DNA of 64,000 nucleotides from CAYWJT01 sp964458655 (GCA_964458655.1 CAYWJT010000004.1:9953-73952), one strand, 5' to 3'. Positions 1 through 9,494 are shown, counted from the first letter of the stretch. Notes: a model not told the origin generated them from the sequence alone. Translations and numbers: made by a program.

Positions 1-280
1 TCTTCAAGCCCGGTCCGACCACCAGGGCCCTGACGCCGAAGCAGGCCGTGACCATGGCCTCGAGCACAGGCGTGAGCGGCGGCACGACGCTCGAGATGAT
101 GGCGCCGTCGACCGCCTCCCGGCTGAAGCCGGCCAGTTTGAACAGGTCCTCGACGAGGACGCTGTACTCGTCCGCGGTCTTGTCGCGGTCGGTCTTGACC
201 TTCCAGGACTTCTCCAGCTTCTTGCCCTCGAAAAGCCCTATCCCGATCGTCGTGTTGCCGATGTCGAACGCGATCAGCAT
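1..280 (-). CDS. coaX: Type III pantothenate kinase, N-terminal part (cut by window edge)
   Basis: Catalyses ATP-dependent phosphorylation of pantothenate, the first step of coenzyme A synthesis, in the cytoplasm. The visible 93 residues open with MLIAFDIGNTTIGIG, the N-terminal phosphate-binding DxGNT motif of type III kinases, and continue to a SSVVPPLT segment that is also typical. The stop lies outside the window. The ATG at 278-280 is preceded by a good Shine-Dalgarno (GGAGGAAGGA). It follows birA by about 20 bases; birA-coaX adjacency is common in bacteria, so it is probably the last or near-last gene of the valS-birA-coaX transcript. Family assignment is secure despite truncation. Confidence 0.93.
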   Translation of the reverse strand, partial: MLIAFDIGNTTIGIGLFEGKKLEKSWKVKTDRDKTADEYSVLVEDLFKLAGFSREAVDGAIISSVVPPLTPVLEAMVTACFGVRALVVGPGLK

Positions 281-301
281 GTTCGTCCTTCCTCCGGCTC
301 C

Positions 302-1066
302 TTACTCCCAGTCCACTCCGAGCGTGTCCTCGAATGCGACGGCCCTGCGCGCTCCACGCGCTTCGATGACCAGCCGGCCGGCCGCGTCCAGGCCCCGGAA
401 AACGCCGGCGACGACGCCTTCTTTCAAGGTTACGCTCACGATGCCGCCCCTGGCGAAGGCCAGGCGCTCTTCGTAAGCCTCGAGGATCACTGAATTCCCG
501 TCGGAGATGAGCCTATTATACCAGCAGTCGAGCTCTTTATGAAGCCCGGCCAGGATATCCCGCCTAGCGACGGGCCGACCGGCCGCGGAAAGCAGCGACA
601 CGGCCCGACCGCGTATTTCTTCCGGGAAATCGCCGTCGCGCTGGGACAGGTTCAGCCCGATGCCCGCCACGGCGAACTGAAGACGGGCGCCGGAGAAGAC
701 CGTTTCCACCAGGATGCCCCCCAGTTTCTTCTTCTCCCAGACTATGTCGTTCGGCCACTTGAGGCCGGCCGCGACGCCGGCCGCGGACCGCACCGCCTCC
801 ACGGTCCCGACGCCGACGGCGAAGGGCAGGAGGGCGCAGGCTTCGGCCGCGAGCTCAAGTCCTTCCGTCGGCTTCAGTATGAAAGAGACGTAAAGCCCCT
901 GGCCGGCCGGCGAGTGCCAGGCCCGGCCCTTGGTGCCCCGGCCGCGGGTCTGCTCGTCGGCCACGACGGCCGTCCCGTGGCCGGCGCCGGCCCGGGCGAA
1001 CTCCTTGGCCACGTCGTTCGTCGAGGCGACGCGGCCGAACCAGAGGGTGGTGCCTGACGTTTTCAA
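302..1066 (-). CDS. birA: Biotin--[acetyl-CoA-carboxylase] ligase, monofunctional
   Basis: Attaches biotin to the biotin carboxyl carrier protein through biotinyl-AMP. At 254 residues it has only the catalytic and C-terminal domains and lacks the N-terminal helix-turn-helix of repressor-type BirA, so it should not regulate biotin genes. Visible landmarks are STNDVAKE near residue 15, the biotin/ATP loop GRGTKGRAWHSPAG near 42-55, KWPNDI near 103 and GGILVE near 116. The start is TTG at 1064-1066 with no clear ribosome-binding site; no better start lies nearby. It sits 25 bases after valS and before coaX, all on the minus strand. Confidence 0.93.
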   Translation of the reverse strand: MKTSGTTLWFGRVASTNDVAKEFARAGAGHGTAVVADEQTRGRGTKGRAWHSPAGQGLYVSFILKPTEGLELAAEACALLPFAVGVGTVEAVRSAAGVAAGLKWPNDIVWEKKKLGGILVETVFSGARLQFAVAGIGLNLSQRDGDFPEEIRGRAVSLLSAAGRPVARRDILAGLHKELDCWYNRLISDGNSVILEAYEERLAFARGGIVSVTLKEGVVAGVFRGLDAAGRLVIEARGARRAVAFEDTLGVDWE

Positions 1067-1091
1067 TCGCGAACGCCTATGCCCGCCGCTC

Positions 1092-3728
1092 TCAGCGGGC
1101 GGCGGAAAGCTCTTCCAGGCTGCGTTCGAGCTTAGCCCGGCGGTCTTGGAGGTCGGCCAGCCTGCGGCGGGCCTCCTCGACGACTTCGGCCGGCGCCTTG
1201 GCCGTGAACGCCGGGTTCCCGAGCTTCTGCTCGAGCTTCACGATGTCTGTCTCGGCCTTGGCGATCTCCCGGCGCAGGCGCTCCGCTTCCCCTGCCAGGT
1301 CTTCCGCCCGCTCGAGGACCAGGGCGAGTTCGAAGGGCCCGCCGACCCCCTTGAGGAGGGCCCTGTCCGTCGGGAATTCCCGAACCTCGGACAGGCTCGA
1401 TACCCGGGCCAGCGCCCTGACGTAGTCGAAATGGCCGCGGACGACGTCGAGGTCGGCGCGGCTGTCGGTCCTGACCAGGAGCTCGAGTTCCTGGCGCGGC
1501 GGGATGCGGTTCTCGGCCCGGATCTTGCGCACCTCGCCGATCACGGCCTGGAGCAGAGCCATCGTCCTTTCGGCCCGCTCGTCGCGCCATTCGGCGATGG
1601 ACGCTGGGAAAGGCGCGAGCGAGATCGAGCGCCCAGCGCCGGGCAGGTGCTGCCAGATCTCCTCGGTGATGAACGGCATGAAGGGGTGGAGCAGTCTCAG
1701 CACCCGGTCCAGGCCTTCGACGAGCGCGGTCCGGGTGGCGGCGTTGCCGGCGGCCAAGCCGACCTTGGCCAGCTCCAGGTACCAGTCGCAGAACTCGTGC
1801 CAGACGAAATGGTAGATGGTGTCGGCCGCCTCGTAGAACTTGTATCCCTCGAGGCTCGTCGAAACCTCGGCGGTGACCGCCGACAGGCGGCTCCTGACCC
1901 AGCGGTCGGCGAGCGTCGGCTCCGCCGCGGCGGCCGGGCCGCTTTCTCCCTCAAGGTTCATGAGGACGAAGCGGGCGGCGTTCCAGATCTTGTTGGCGAA
2001 GGCCTGGTAGCCGGCCATGCGCTCCTCGGAGAGCGATATGTCCATGCCGGGCACGGCCAGGGCCGCCAGCGTGAAGCGCAGGGCGTCGGCGCCGTACCTG
2101 TCGATCATCTCCAGCGGGTCGATGATGTTGCCCTTGGACTTGCTCATCTTGCGGCGCTTCATGTCCCGGACGAGGCCGTTGATGAAGACGTCGCGGAAGG
2201 GGATGTCGCCCATGAACTTGAGGCCCATCATGATCATCCTGGCCACCCAGAAGAAGATGATGTCGAAGCCGGTGGCCATCAGGTCCGTGGGGTAGTATAT
2301 GCTCAAGTCCTCGGTCCGCTCCGGCCAGCCGAGCGTGCCGAAAGGCCAGAGGGCCGAGCTGAACCAGGTGTCGAGGACGTCCTCGTCCTGGTCGAGCGGA
2401 CCGCCGCACTTGTCGCAGGCGGCCGGCGCTTCCATGGCGACCATGGTCCGGCCGCAGTCGCGGCAGTACCAGGCCGGGATGCGGTGGCCCCACCAGAGCT
2501 GGCGCGAGATGCACCAGTCGTGGATGTTGTACATCCACTCGAAATAGGTCTTGGTCCAGTTGGCCGGGATGAAGCGGATGCGGCCGTCCTCGACGGCCTT
2601 GATGGCCGCCTCGGCCAGGGGCTTGACGCGCACGAACCACTGCCAGGACAGGTGCGGCTCGATTATGTTCTTGCAGCGGTAGCAGTGGCCGACGGCGTGT
2701 TGATAGTCTTCCGTCTTGACGAGATAGCCGCCCGCCTTGAGCCTCTCGACGACCTTCTCGCGGCAGGCGAAACGGTCCAGGCCCTGGAAGTCCGGGCCGG
2801 CTGCTTCGGTCATCCGTCCGGCGCCGTCGATGACGACGACCTGTTCCAGGCCGTGCTGGCGGCCGAGCTCGAAGTCGACCGGGTCGTGGGCGGGCGTCAC
2901 CTTGACCGCGCCCGTGCCGAAATCGCGCTCCACCCTCTCGTCGGTGATGACCGGGATGTGCCTGTTCTGCAGGGGCAGAAGGACGCGCTTGCCGTGGAAG
3001 CGGAGATAACGCTCGTCCTCCGGATGGACGGCCACGGCCGTGTCGCCGAGCATGGTCTCGGGCCTGGTGGTGGCGACGACGACCGCCTCCTCCGAGCCCT
3101 CGACCGGGTACCTGATGTACCAGAGGTGGCCGTGGACCTCCCGGTGCTCGATCTCGATGTCGGAGAGGACCGTGCCGCAGCGCGGGCAGCGGTTGACGAG
3201 GTAGTAGTCGCGGTAGATGAGGCCCTCGTCATAGAGCGACACGAAGACCTGCTTGACGGCCCGGGTGAAGCCTGGGTCCATGGTGAAGCGCTCGCGCGAC
3301 CAGTCCAGGGAGGCGCCCAGCCGCTTAAGCTGGCCGATGATGACGCCGCCGTACTTCTCCTTCCACTCCCAGGCGATGCGCAGGAACTCCTCGCGGCCGA
3401 CCTTTTCCCGGCTTAGCCCCTTCTCCTTGAGGCTCTGCTCGATGACGTTGTGCACGGCTATGGAGGCGTGGTCGGTGCCGGGCAGCCAGAGGCAGTTGAA
3501 GCCGTGCATCCGCTTCCACCTGACGATGATGTCGGGCAGGGTGAAGCACAGGGCGTGGCCCATGTGCAGGATGCCGGTGACGTTCGGCGGCGGCAGGACC
3601 ATGGAGAACTTGGGCTTGCCGCTCGCGTTGTCCGCCGTGTAGATGCCCTCTTCGACCCAGTAGCGGGCCCACTTCTCTTCCACCGGTTTCGGGTCGTAAG
3701 CTTTGGCGATGGTTTCTTGCTTCTTCAT
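1092..3728 (-). CDS. valS: Valyl-tRNA synthetase
   Basis: Class I aminoacyl-tRNA synthetase that charges tRNA-Val. The 878-residue length is normal for the family. The class I signatures are intact: PPPNVTGILHMGHAL near residue 46 (HIGH motif) and KMSKSKGN near 528. An editing (CP1) domain lies between them and contains a cysteine pair (CPRCG) and TTRPETMLGD. The C terminus is the heptad-rich coiled-coil arm (about 810-875) that is characteristic of ValRS rather than IleRS. It starts 33 bases after the receiver-like gene and precedes birA by 25 bases, consistent with one minus-strand operon. Confidence 0.97.
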   Translation of the reverse strand: MKKQETIAKAYDPKPVEEKWARYWVEEGIYTADNASGKPKFSMVLPPPNVTGILHMGHALCFTLPDIIVRWKRMHGFNCLWLPGTDHASIAVHNVIEQSLKEKGLSREKVGREEFLRIAWEWKEKYGGVIIGQLKRLGASLDWSRERFTMDPGFTRAVKQVFVSLYDEGLIYRDYYLVNRCPRCGTVLSDIEIEHREVHGHLWYIRYPVEGSEEAVVVATTRPETMLGDTAVAVHPEDERYLRFHGKRVLLPLQNRHIPVITDERVERDFGTGAVKVTPAHDPVDFELGRQHGLEQVVVIDGAGRMTEAAGPDFQGLDRFACREKVVERLKAGGYLVKTEDYQHAVGHCYRCKNIIEPHLSWQWFVRVKPLAEAAIKAVEDGRIRFIPANWTKTYFEWMYNIHDWCISRQLWWGHRIPAWYCRDCGRTMVAMEAPAACDKCGGPLDQDEDVLDTWFSSALWPFGTLGWPERTEDLSIYYPTDLMATGFDIIFFWVARMIMMGLKFMGDIPFRDVFINGLVRDMKRRKMSKSKGNIIDPLEMIDRYGADALRFTLAALAVPGMDISLSEERMAGYQAFANKIWNAARFVLMNLEGESGPAAAAEPTLADRWVRSRLSAVTAEVSTSLEGYKFYEAADTIYHFVWHEFCDWYLELAKVGLAAGNAATRTALVEGLDRVLRLLHPFMPFITEEIWQHLPGAGRSISLAPFPASIAEWRDERAERTMALLQAVIGEVRKIRAENRIPPRQELELLVRTDSRADLDVVRGHFDYVRALARVSSLSEVREFPTDRALLKGVGGPFELALVLERAEDLAGEAERLRREIAKAETDIVKLEQKLGNPAFTAKAPAEVVEEARRRLADLQDRRAKLERSLEELSAAR

Positions 3729-3761
3729 TGACGCACCACGTTCGGGATCATGCGCCGGGCC

Positions 3762-4376
3762 TCATTCCCGGCGGCCGGGCCCCTGCCTCGACACGGCCGG
3801 GCCCAGCTCTTCCATGAGCCTGGCTTTCAGTCTCTTCTCGAGCTCCCGTTCCATCTCGGCGACTTCCTGCCTGATGAAGCCCTTGACCTCTTCGCCGAGG
3901 GGCGTGACCCCGGCGGCCGGCCCGGCCTTCTTATCCGGGCCGCCCGCCGCTGAATCGGCGGCCGCGTCCCGCCAGTCCGGGATCTCGGGCAGCGAAACCG
4001 GCCCGGTCTTGCTGGCGATGAGGTCCCTGACGCCGGCCGCGAATTCCTCGGAGTCGAAAGGCTTCTGCACGACCAGGTCGAACTCGGCGAGCTCGGCGGC
4101 TCCCGCCTCGTACGGCTCGAACGTGCCGTGAAGGCCGATGAGAGGCACCCCGGCGCTCGCTTCGCGGCCCCGCACCAGGCGGACGACGTCGGCGCTCCTG
4201 ACCCCCGGCAGCGACAGGCTGGCCAGGACGGCGTCCGGCTCGACTTCATCCAACAGGCGCTTCAGGGCTTCGCCGTCGCCGGCCGGGTAGAGCTTGTACT
4301 CCGGCTCGGGCAGGACGAGCTGCAGCGTCCGCAGCAGCGCTCCGCTCGGGTCGGCCACAAATATCCTGTAAGACAC
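3762..4376 (-). CDS. Degenerate CheY-like receiver protein with C-terminal helix
   Basis: The first 115 residues or so follow a response-regulator receiver fold: an FVADPSG strand end at residues 6-12, PDAVLASLSLPG at 47-58, a GT at 84-85 and the conserved QKPF lysine at K105. The phosphoacceptor position (normally Asp, around 53) is Ser, and the usual N-terminal acidic pair is reduced to a single Asp (D9). Phosphorylation is therefore unlikely. After a Pro/Ala-rich linker there is a charged helix (about 165-195) that could be a coiled coil. It has no DNA-binding domain. The start is GTG at 4374-4376 with GAGGA upstream. It has its own promoter and leads the valS-birA-coaX group. Its function is unknown. 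Confidence 0.75.
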   Translation of the reverse strand: MSYRIFVADPSGALLRTLQLVLPEPEYKLYPAGDGEALKRLLDEVEPDAVLASLSLPGVRSADVVRLVRGREASAGVPLIGLHGTFEPYEAGAAELAEFDLVVQKPFDSEEFAAGVRDLIASKTGPVSLPEIPDWRDAAADSAAGGPDKKAGPAAGVTPLGEEVKGFIRQEVAEMERELEKRLKARLMEELGPAVSRQGPGRRE

Positions 4377-4411
4377 TTCCGTCCTCGAAACTCCGTGAAA
4401 ATAGTTAACTT

Positions 4412-4440
4412 AATCTACCTTTTTCCCCGACGGCTGTCAA
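4412..4440 (-). promoter_or_regulatory. Sigma70-type promoter for receiver-valS-birA-coaX
   Basis: Read on the minus strand, TTGACA (4435-4440) is followed after 17 bases by TAGATT (4412-4417). The predicted start near 4405 would give a leader of about 30 bases to the GTG at 4376. The -35 hexamer is perfect and the -10 matches 4 of 6. It overlaps one arm of an inverted repeat (4429-4436 with 4470-4477) that also touches the dnaE stop codon. That repeat has no U tract, so it is not a clear terminator. Confidence 0.55.
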
Positions 4441-4475
4441 TCGCGCCGCCCCCGGGCGACCGGCCGCGGCAGCCG

Positions 4476-7400
4476 TCAATAATCGATGGAAACGGACCCC
4501 TCGCCGAGCAGTTCCCGCACCTTGCGGACCAGCTCCTCGGTCGGGGCGACCTTCTGGACGCGGGCGCTGCGGGCGATGATTTTGTAAAGGCGTGGCATCT
4601 CGAGCTCGAAATAAAGCGGGCACCTGCCTTCATGAGCCTCGAGGACGGCCCTGAGCTGGTCGAGCAGCGTCTCTTCCAGGCCCGGGAGCAGGACCTTGAC
4701 GACCACCCGTTTGGCCAGCTTCTCGAAAGCTTCAGCCAGCGGCGTGGCCTTGCTCAGGCTCAGCCGCAGGCTCTCCTCCTCGCTCATCAGCTTGCCCTTG
4801 AGCCAGAGCAGCTGGCCGTCGCGGATGTGGACGCCGTACTTGCCGTAGGCCTCGGGGAAGGCGACGACGTCGACCCGGCCGCTCAGGTCCTCGAGCACGA
4901 AGGTGGCCATGCGCTCTTCCTTGCGGGTCTTGAGCTGCTTCGCGGCGGTCACGATGCCGGCGACGCTCACTTCCCGGTCGAAATTCTTCTCGGCCTGGAG
5001 CGCGGCGAGCTCGTGCGAGACGATCCTCGGTATCCTGTCCTTGTACTGCGCCAGGGGATGGCCGGTGACGTAAAAGCCCAGGACCTCCATCTCGTAGGCC
5101 AGTATGTGGGCCTCGTCCCACTCGTGCATCTCCCGCACTTCCTGGGGGATCGGAGGCGGCTCGGGCTCCCCGCCGTTGAAGAGCGCGGTCTGGCTCGTCC
5201 CCCGGGACTTCTGCACGTTGTGCCCGAACTCGATCAGGCTGTCGAGCAGGTGGTAGCACTGCGACCTCTTCCAGCCCAGCGAATCGAAGGCCCCGGCCTT
5301 GATCAAACTTTCCACGGCCTTGCGGTTGAGCAGCCGCATGTCGCCGCCGTAAAAGAGGTCGAAGGGCGTCCGGAAGGGCCCGCGCTCCCGGCGCAGGGCG
5401 ACGATGCCGTCGATGGTGGCCTGGCCCACGCCTTTGACCGCCGCCAGCCCGAAGCGGATGTCGCCGGCCTCGACCAGGAAGCGGTACTCGCTCTTGTTTA
5501 TGTCCGGCGGCAGGACCCTGATGCCCATTTCCTGGCATTCCTGGATGTACTTGATGACCTGGGGCGTGGCGCCGCGCTCGGCCTCCGAGGTGATGAGGGC
5601 CGCCAGGAAGTGGGCCGGATAATGGGCCTTGAGGTAGGCCGTCTGGTAGGCCAGATAGGCGTAGGCCGCGCTGTGGGACTTGTTGAAGCCGTACTCGGCG
5701 AAGTTCTTGATCTTCTCGAAAAGCTGCTCGGCCTTGGCGGCGCTGATGCCCTTCTTCTTCGCCCCCTGGATGAAGCGCTGCTTCTGGGCCTTCATCGTCT
5801 CCGGGTCCTTCTTGCCCATGGCCTTGCGCAGGATGTCGGCCTCGGCCAGCGAGAACCCGGCCAGGGCCGTGGCGATGCGCATGACCTGCTCCTGGTAGAC
5901 GATGATGCCGCGCGTCTCCTTGAGGATGGGTTCGAGCTCTGGCAGGTCGTAACTGACGCGCTCCGGATGGTTCTTGCGGTGGATGAACTCGTCGGTCATG
6001 CCGCTCTTGAGCGGTCCCGGCCGGTAGAGGGCGTTGAGGGCGATGAGGTCCCGGAACTGCTCCGGCTTGAACTTCCGCAGCAGGTCCTTCATGCCCGGGC
6101 TCTCGAACTGGAAGACGCCGTCGGTGTTGCCCTGCTGGAAGAGCCGGAAAGTCTCGGGGTCGTCGAGCGGGAGGTGGTCGATGTCGATCTCCAGGCCGCT
6201 CTCGACACGGATGAGCTCCAGCGTGTCGTAGATGACGGTCAGGTTGCGCAGGCCGAGCAGGTCCATCTTGAGCAGGCCCAGGGCCTCGACGTCGCCCATG
6301 GCGAACTGGGTCGTGATCTCGCCCTTGGCCGACTGGTAGAGCGGCATGAACTCGACCAGCGGCCGGGGCGTGATGACGATGCCCGCGGCGTGGATGGAAG
6401 GATGCCGGACCTGGCCCTCGATCTTCTGGGCGATGTCCAGCAGCTGGGCGATCTTGGGGTTGCGGTCCCTGAGGCCCTTGAGCTCGGGCACGGTCCTGAG
6501 GGCCTCGGCGATGGTCGAGTCCGGGCCGAGCGGGATCATCTTGGCGATGCGGTCGACCTCGGGCAGGGGAACCTCCAGGACGCGGCCGACGTCGCGGATG
6601 GCCCCGCGCGCCGCCATGGTGCCGAAGGTGATGATCTGGGCCACGTTCTCCTGGCCGTACTTCTGGGTCACGTATTCGATCATCTCGCCGCGGCGCCGTC
6701 CGCAGAAATCCATGTCGATGTCCGGCAGGCTGATGCGCTCCGGGTTCAGAAAGCGCTCGAAGAGCAGGTCGTACTCGAGCGGGTCGATCTCGGTTATGCG
6801 GAAGACGTAGGCCAGCAGGCTGCCGGCGGCCGAGCCGCGGCCGGGGCCGACCGGGATGCCCTTCTCCCGGGCGGTTTTGAGCAGGTCCCAGACGATGAGG
6901 AAATAGCCCTCGAAGCCCATCTCCTTGATGAGCTTGATCTCGGTCTCGAGACGCTCCTCGTAGTCCTCGATGCCGTGGCCGTTGGAGCCGGCGGCGCCCC
7001 GGCGGGCTTTTTCCTCCATGCGCCGCCGGAAGCCGTCCCAGGCCACCTCCTCGAAGTACTCCCTGAGGGTCTTGCCCTCGGGCGGCGCGAACTGCGGCAG
7101 GAAGTATTTCTTGGTCGGGAAGTCGAACTCCAGCCGGGAGGCGATCTTGCCCGTGTTCTCGACCGCCTCGGGCACGTCCCGGAACAGCTCCTTCATCTCG
7201 GCCGCTGTCTTGAAGTAGAACTGGTCGCTGCTGAACTTCATCCTGTCGCTTTCCGAGACCTTGCGGTTGGTTTGGATGCAGACCAGGACGTCCTGGCTTT
7301 CGGCGTCCTCGCGCCTGGCGAAATGGACGTCGTTGGTGGCGACGAGCGGCAGGTCGAGCCGACGCGCCACTTCGACGAGGAGCGGGTTGGTTATCTTCTG

Positions 7401-7955
7401 CTCGGCCAGCCCGTGGTCCTGGAGCTCGATGAAGAAATCCCCGCGCTTGAAGATCGAGGCGTACTCCGAGGCCGCCTGCAGGGCCCTGTCCATGTCGTCG
7501 CGCAGCAGCCAGGCCGTGACCTCGCCCTTGAGGCAGCTCGACAGGCCCACCAGGCCCTCGGCGTTGGCCGCCAGCAGCTCCTTGTCGATGCGCGGACGGT
7601 AATAGAAGCCCTCCAGGTAGCTCTTGGTGATGAGCCGGCAGAGGTTCCGGTAGCCGGCCTCGTTCTTGACCAGCAGGATGAGGTGGAAATGGTGCGTCTC
7701 CTCGGCGCCGCCGGGCTTCTTGTCGAAGCGGCTGCCGGGCGCGACGTAGACCTCGCAGCCGAGGATGGGCTTGACGCCCCGGGCCTTGGCCGTCTTGAAG
7801 AACTGGACGGCCCCGAAGATGTTGCCGTGGTCCGTCATGGCCACGGCCGGCATATTGTTCCTATAGGCCAGGTCGACTAAGTCGGGAAGCCGCAGGCAGC
7901 CGTCGAGTATGCTGTACTCCGTGTGCACGTGGAGGTGGATGAAGGTCGGCTCCAT
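4476..7955 (-). CDS. dnaE: DNA polymerase III subunit alpha
   Basis: Replicative polymerase catalytic subunit. At 1159 residues it is the same size as E. coli DnaE. The N-terminal PHP domain keeps metal-ligand motifs (HLHVHTEYS near residue 7, TDHGN near 41, a DVH near 192). The polymerase core shows PGRGSAAGS near 370 and the acidic PDIDMDF near 410. A helix-hairpin-helix region lies around 830 and an OB fold (VAGIVTAAKQ) around 995. The start ATG (7953-7955) abuts the guaA stop, so the two genes are co-transcribed. A type-C (PolC) enzyme is excluded by the absence of an inserted exonuclease domain. Confidence 0.97.
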   Translation of the reverse strand: MEPTFIHLHVHTEYSILDGCLRLPDLVDLAYRNNMPAVAMTDHGNIFGAVQFFKTAKARGVKPILGCEVYVAPGSRFDKKPGGAEETHHFHLILLVKNEAGYRNLCRLITKSYLEGFYYRPRIDKELLAANAEGLVGLSSCLKGEVTAWLLRDDMDRALQAASEYASIFKRGDFFIELQDHGLAEQKITNPLLVEVARRLDLPLVATNDVHFARREDAESQDVLVCIQTNRKVSESDRMKFSSDQFYFKTAAEMKELFRDVPEAVENTGKIASRLEFDFPTKKYFLPQFAPPEGKTLREYFEEVAWDGFRRRMEEKARRGAAGSNGHGIEDYEERLETEIKLIKEMGFEGYFLIVWDLLKTAREKGIPVGPGRGSAAGSLLAYVFRITEIDPLEYDLLFERFLNPERISLPDIDMDFCGRRRGEMIEYVTQKYGQENVAQIITFGTMAARGAIRDVGRVLEVPLPEVDRIAKMIPLGPDSTIAEALRTVPELKGLRDRNPKIAQLLDIAQKIEGQVRHPSIHAAGIVITPRPLVEFMPLYQSAKGEITTQFAMGDVEALGLLKMDLLGLRNLTVIYDTLELIRVESGLEIDIDHLPLDDPETFRLFQQGNTDGVFQFESPGMKDLLRKFKPEQFRDLIALNALYRPGPLKSGMTDEFIHRKNHPERVSYDLPELEPILKETRGIIVYQEQVMRIATALAGFSLAEADILRKAMGKKDPETMKAQKQRFIQGAKKKGISAAKAEQLFEKIKNFAEYGFNKSHSAAYAYLAYQTAYLKAHYPAHFLAALITSEAERGATPQVIKYIQECQEMGIRVLPPDINKSEYRFLVEAGDIRFGLAAVKGVGQATIDGIVALRRERGPFRTPFDLFYGGDMRLLNRKAVESLIKAGAFDSLGWKRSQCYHLLDSLIEFGHNVQKSRGTSQTALFNGGEPEPPPIPQEVREMHEWDEAHILAYEMEVLGFYVTGHPLAQYKDRIPRIVSHELAALQAEKNFDREVSVAGIVTAAKQLKTRKEERMATFVLEDLSGRVDVVAFPEAYGKYGVHIRDGQLLWLKGKLMSEEESLRLSLSKATPLAEAFEKLAKRVVVKVLLPGLEETLLDQLRAVLEAHEGRCPLYFELEMPRLYKIIARSARVQKVAPTEELVRKVRELLGEGSVSIDY

Positions 7956-9488
7956 TTATTCCCACTCAATCGTCCCCGGCGGCTTGTTGGTGATGTCGTA
8001 GACCACCCTGTTGACGCCCGCGACCTCGTTGACGATCCTCGTCGAGATCCTGGCCAGCAGCCCGGCCGTCGCCCGGTGCCAGTTGGCCGTCATGCCGTCC
8101 CTGCTCTCGACCAGCCGGACGGCGATGACGCGGTCGTAGGTGCGCTGGTCGCCCATGACGCCCACCGAGCGGACCGGCAGCAGCACCGCGAAGGCCTGCC
8201 AGAGCTTCTTGTAGAGGCCGGCCCGGCGCACTTCCTGGAGCACGATGTCGTCGGCCGCCCGCAGTATTTCCAGGTTCTCTCGGCTGACCTCGCCGACGAT
8301 GCGGACGGCCAGCCCCGGCCCCGGGAAGGGGTGCTGGTGGATGAAATCCGGGTCGACGCCGAGCTCGAGGGCGAGCTTCCGGACCTCGTCCTTGAACAGC
8401 TCGCGCAGGGGCTCGACCAGGCGGAACTTCAGGCCGCGCGGCAGGCCGCCGACGTTATGGTGCGACTTGATGACCGAGGACGGGCCCTTGACGGGGTTGG
8501 ACTCTATGACATCGGGATAGATGGTGCCTTGGCCCAGGAAATCGGCCCCTCCGAGGCGCATGGCCTCTCGTTCGAAAAGGTGGATGAACAGGCGGCCGAT
8601 GACCTTTCTCTTGCGCTCCGGCGAAACGACGCCGCGCAGCTTCTCGAGGAACAGGTCGGCGGCGTCGACGCCCACGACCTTGAGCGCGAAGCGGTGGCGG
8701 AAGGCCTCCATCAGGGCCTCGTACTGGCCCTTGCGCAGCAGGCCGTTGTCGATGAAGACGCAGGTGAGCCGGCGCCCGACGGCCTTGTGGATTATGAGTG
8801 ATGTGACGAGAGAGTCGACGCCGCCACTCAGCCCGCAGATCACCCGCCCCTGGCCGACCGTGGCCCGGATCTCCCGCACCTTGCGTTCGACGAAAGACGG
8901 CATGTCCCAGTCCGGCTTGAGGCCGGCGATGCGGAAGAGGAAGTTCCCGAGGACCTTGAGCCCCTCTTTGGTGTGGATGACTTCGGGGTGGAACTGGACG
9001 CCGTACAGGCCGGCGCCGCGGTTCTCGAAAACGGCCGCCCGGGTGTTGGAGGTGCTGCCGGTCACGACGAAGCCTGCCGGCAGCTCGCTCACGCGGTCGC
9101 CGTGGCTCATCCAGACCTGGGTGCGCTCCTGGAGCCCCCGCAGGAGGCAGGAGCGGTCGCGGGCCCGGAGCACGGCCAGGCCGTATTCCCTCTTCTCGGC
9201 CGGCGTCACCTTGCCGCCGAGATGGTGGGCCATGAGCTGCATGCCGTAGCAGATGCCCAGCATCGGCACGCCCAGCGCGAAGACGCCCTTGTCCGGCCTG
9301 GGGGCGTTCTTCTCGTAAACGCTCTGCGGGCCTCCGGAAAGGATGACGGCGTCGGGCGCGGCCGCCCTGACCTGGGCGAGCGGGGCCGAGAACGGCAGGA
9401 TCTCGGAGTAGACGCCGAGTTCGCGGACCTTGCGCGCTATGAGCTGGGTGTACTGCGAGCCGAAATCGAGGATGAGGACCTTTGACAT
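7956..9488 (-). CDS. guaA: GMP synthase (glutamine-hydrolysing)
   Basis: Converts XMP to GMP using glutamine and ATP. The 510-residue protein has an N-terminal class I glutamine amidotransferase domain (GICYGMQ nucleophile Cys near 81, HPEV near 168), an ATP-pyrophosphatase loop (GLSGGVDS near 219) and the C-terminal dimerisation domain ending in PPGTIEWE. All catalytic motifs are present. The N terminus MSKVLILDFGSQYTQ fits the family exactly, which fixes the ATG at 9486-9488. No Shine-Dalgarno lies upstream, and the promoter places the transcription start on or next to the ATG, so the message is probably leaderless. It is followed directly by dnaE. Confidence 0.97.
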   Translation of the reverse strand: MSKVLILDFGSQYTQLIARKVRELGVYSEILPFSAPLAQVRAAAPDAVILSGGPQSVYEKNAPRPDKGVFALGVPMLGICYGMQLMAHHLGGKVTPAEKREYGLAVLRARDRSCLLRGLQERTQVWMSHGDRVSELPAGFVVTGSTSNTRAAVFENRGAGLYGVQFHPEVIHTKEGLKVLGNFLFRIAGLKPDWDMPSFVERKVREIRATVGQGRVICGLSGGVDSLVTSLIIHKAVGRRLTCVFIDNGLLRKGQYEALMEAFRHRFALKVVGVDAADLFLEKLRGVVSPERKRKVIGRLFIHLFEREAMRLGGADFLGQGTIYPDVIESNPVKGPSSVIKSHHNVGGLPRGLKFRLVEPLRELFKDEVRKLALELGVDPDFIHQHPFPGPGLAVRIVGEVSRENLEILRAADDIVLQEVRRAGLYKKLWQAFAVLLPVRSVGVMGDQRTYDRVIAVRLVESRDGMTANWHRATAGLLARISTRIVNEVAGVNRVVYDITNKPPGTIEWE

Positions 9489-9494
9489 AGGCCG

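Noticed and set aside
930..3416. 828-codon open frame on the plus strand opposite valS
   Set aside because: It is the shadow of valS. Composition is Val/Asp/Gly/Arg/Leu-rich, no domain is visible, and GC-rich codon use on the real strand keeps the opposite strand open.
4429..4477. Inverted repeat GACGGCTG/CAGCCGTC as dnaE terminator
   Set aside because: The loop is over 30 bases and no U tract follows; it overlaps the promoter and stop codon by chance or for another purpose.
4128..7880. 1250-codon open frame opposite dnaE
   Set aside because: Antisense shadow of dnaE, with no start signal or recognisable motif.
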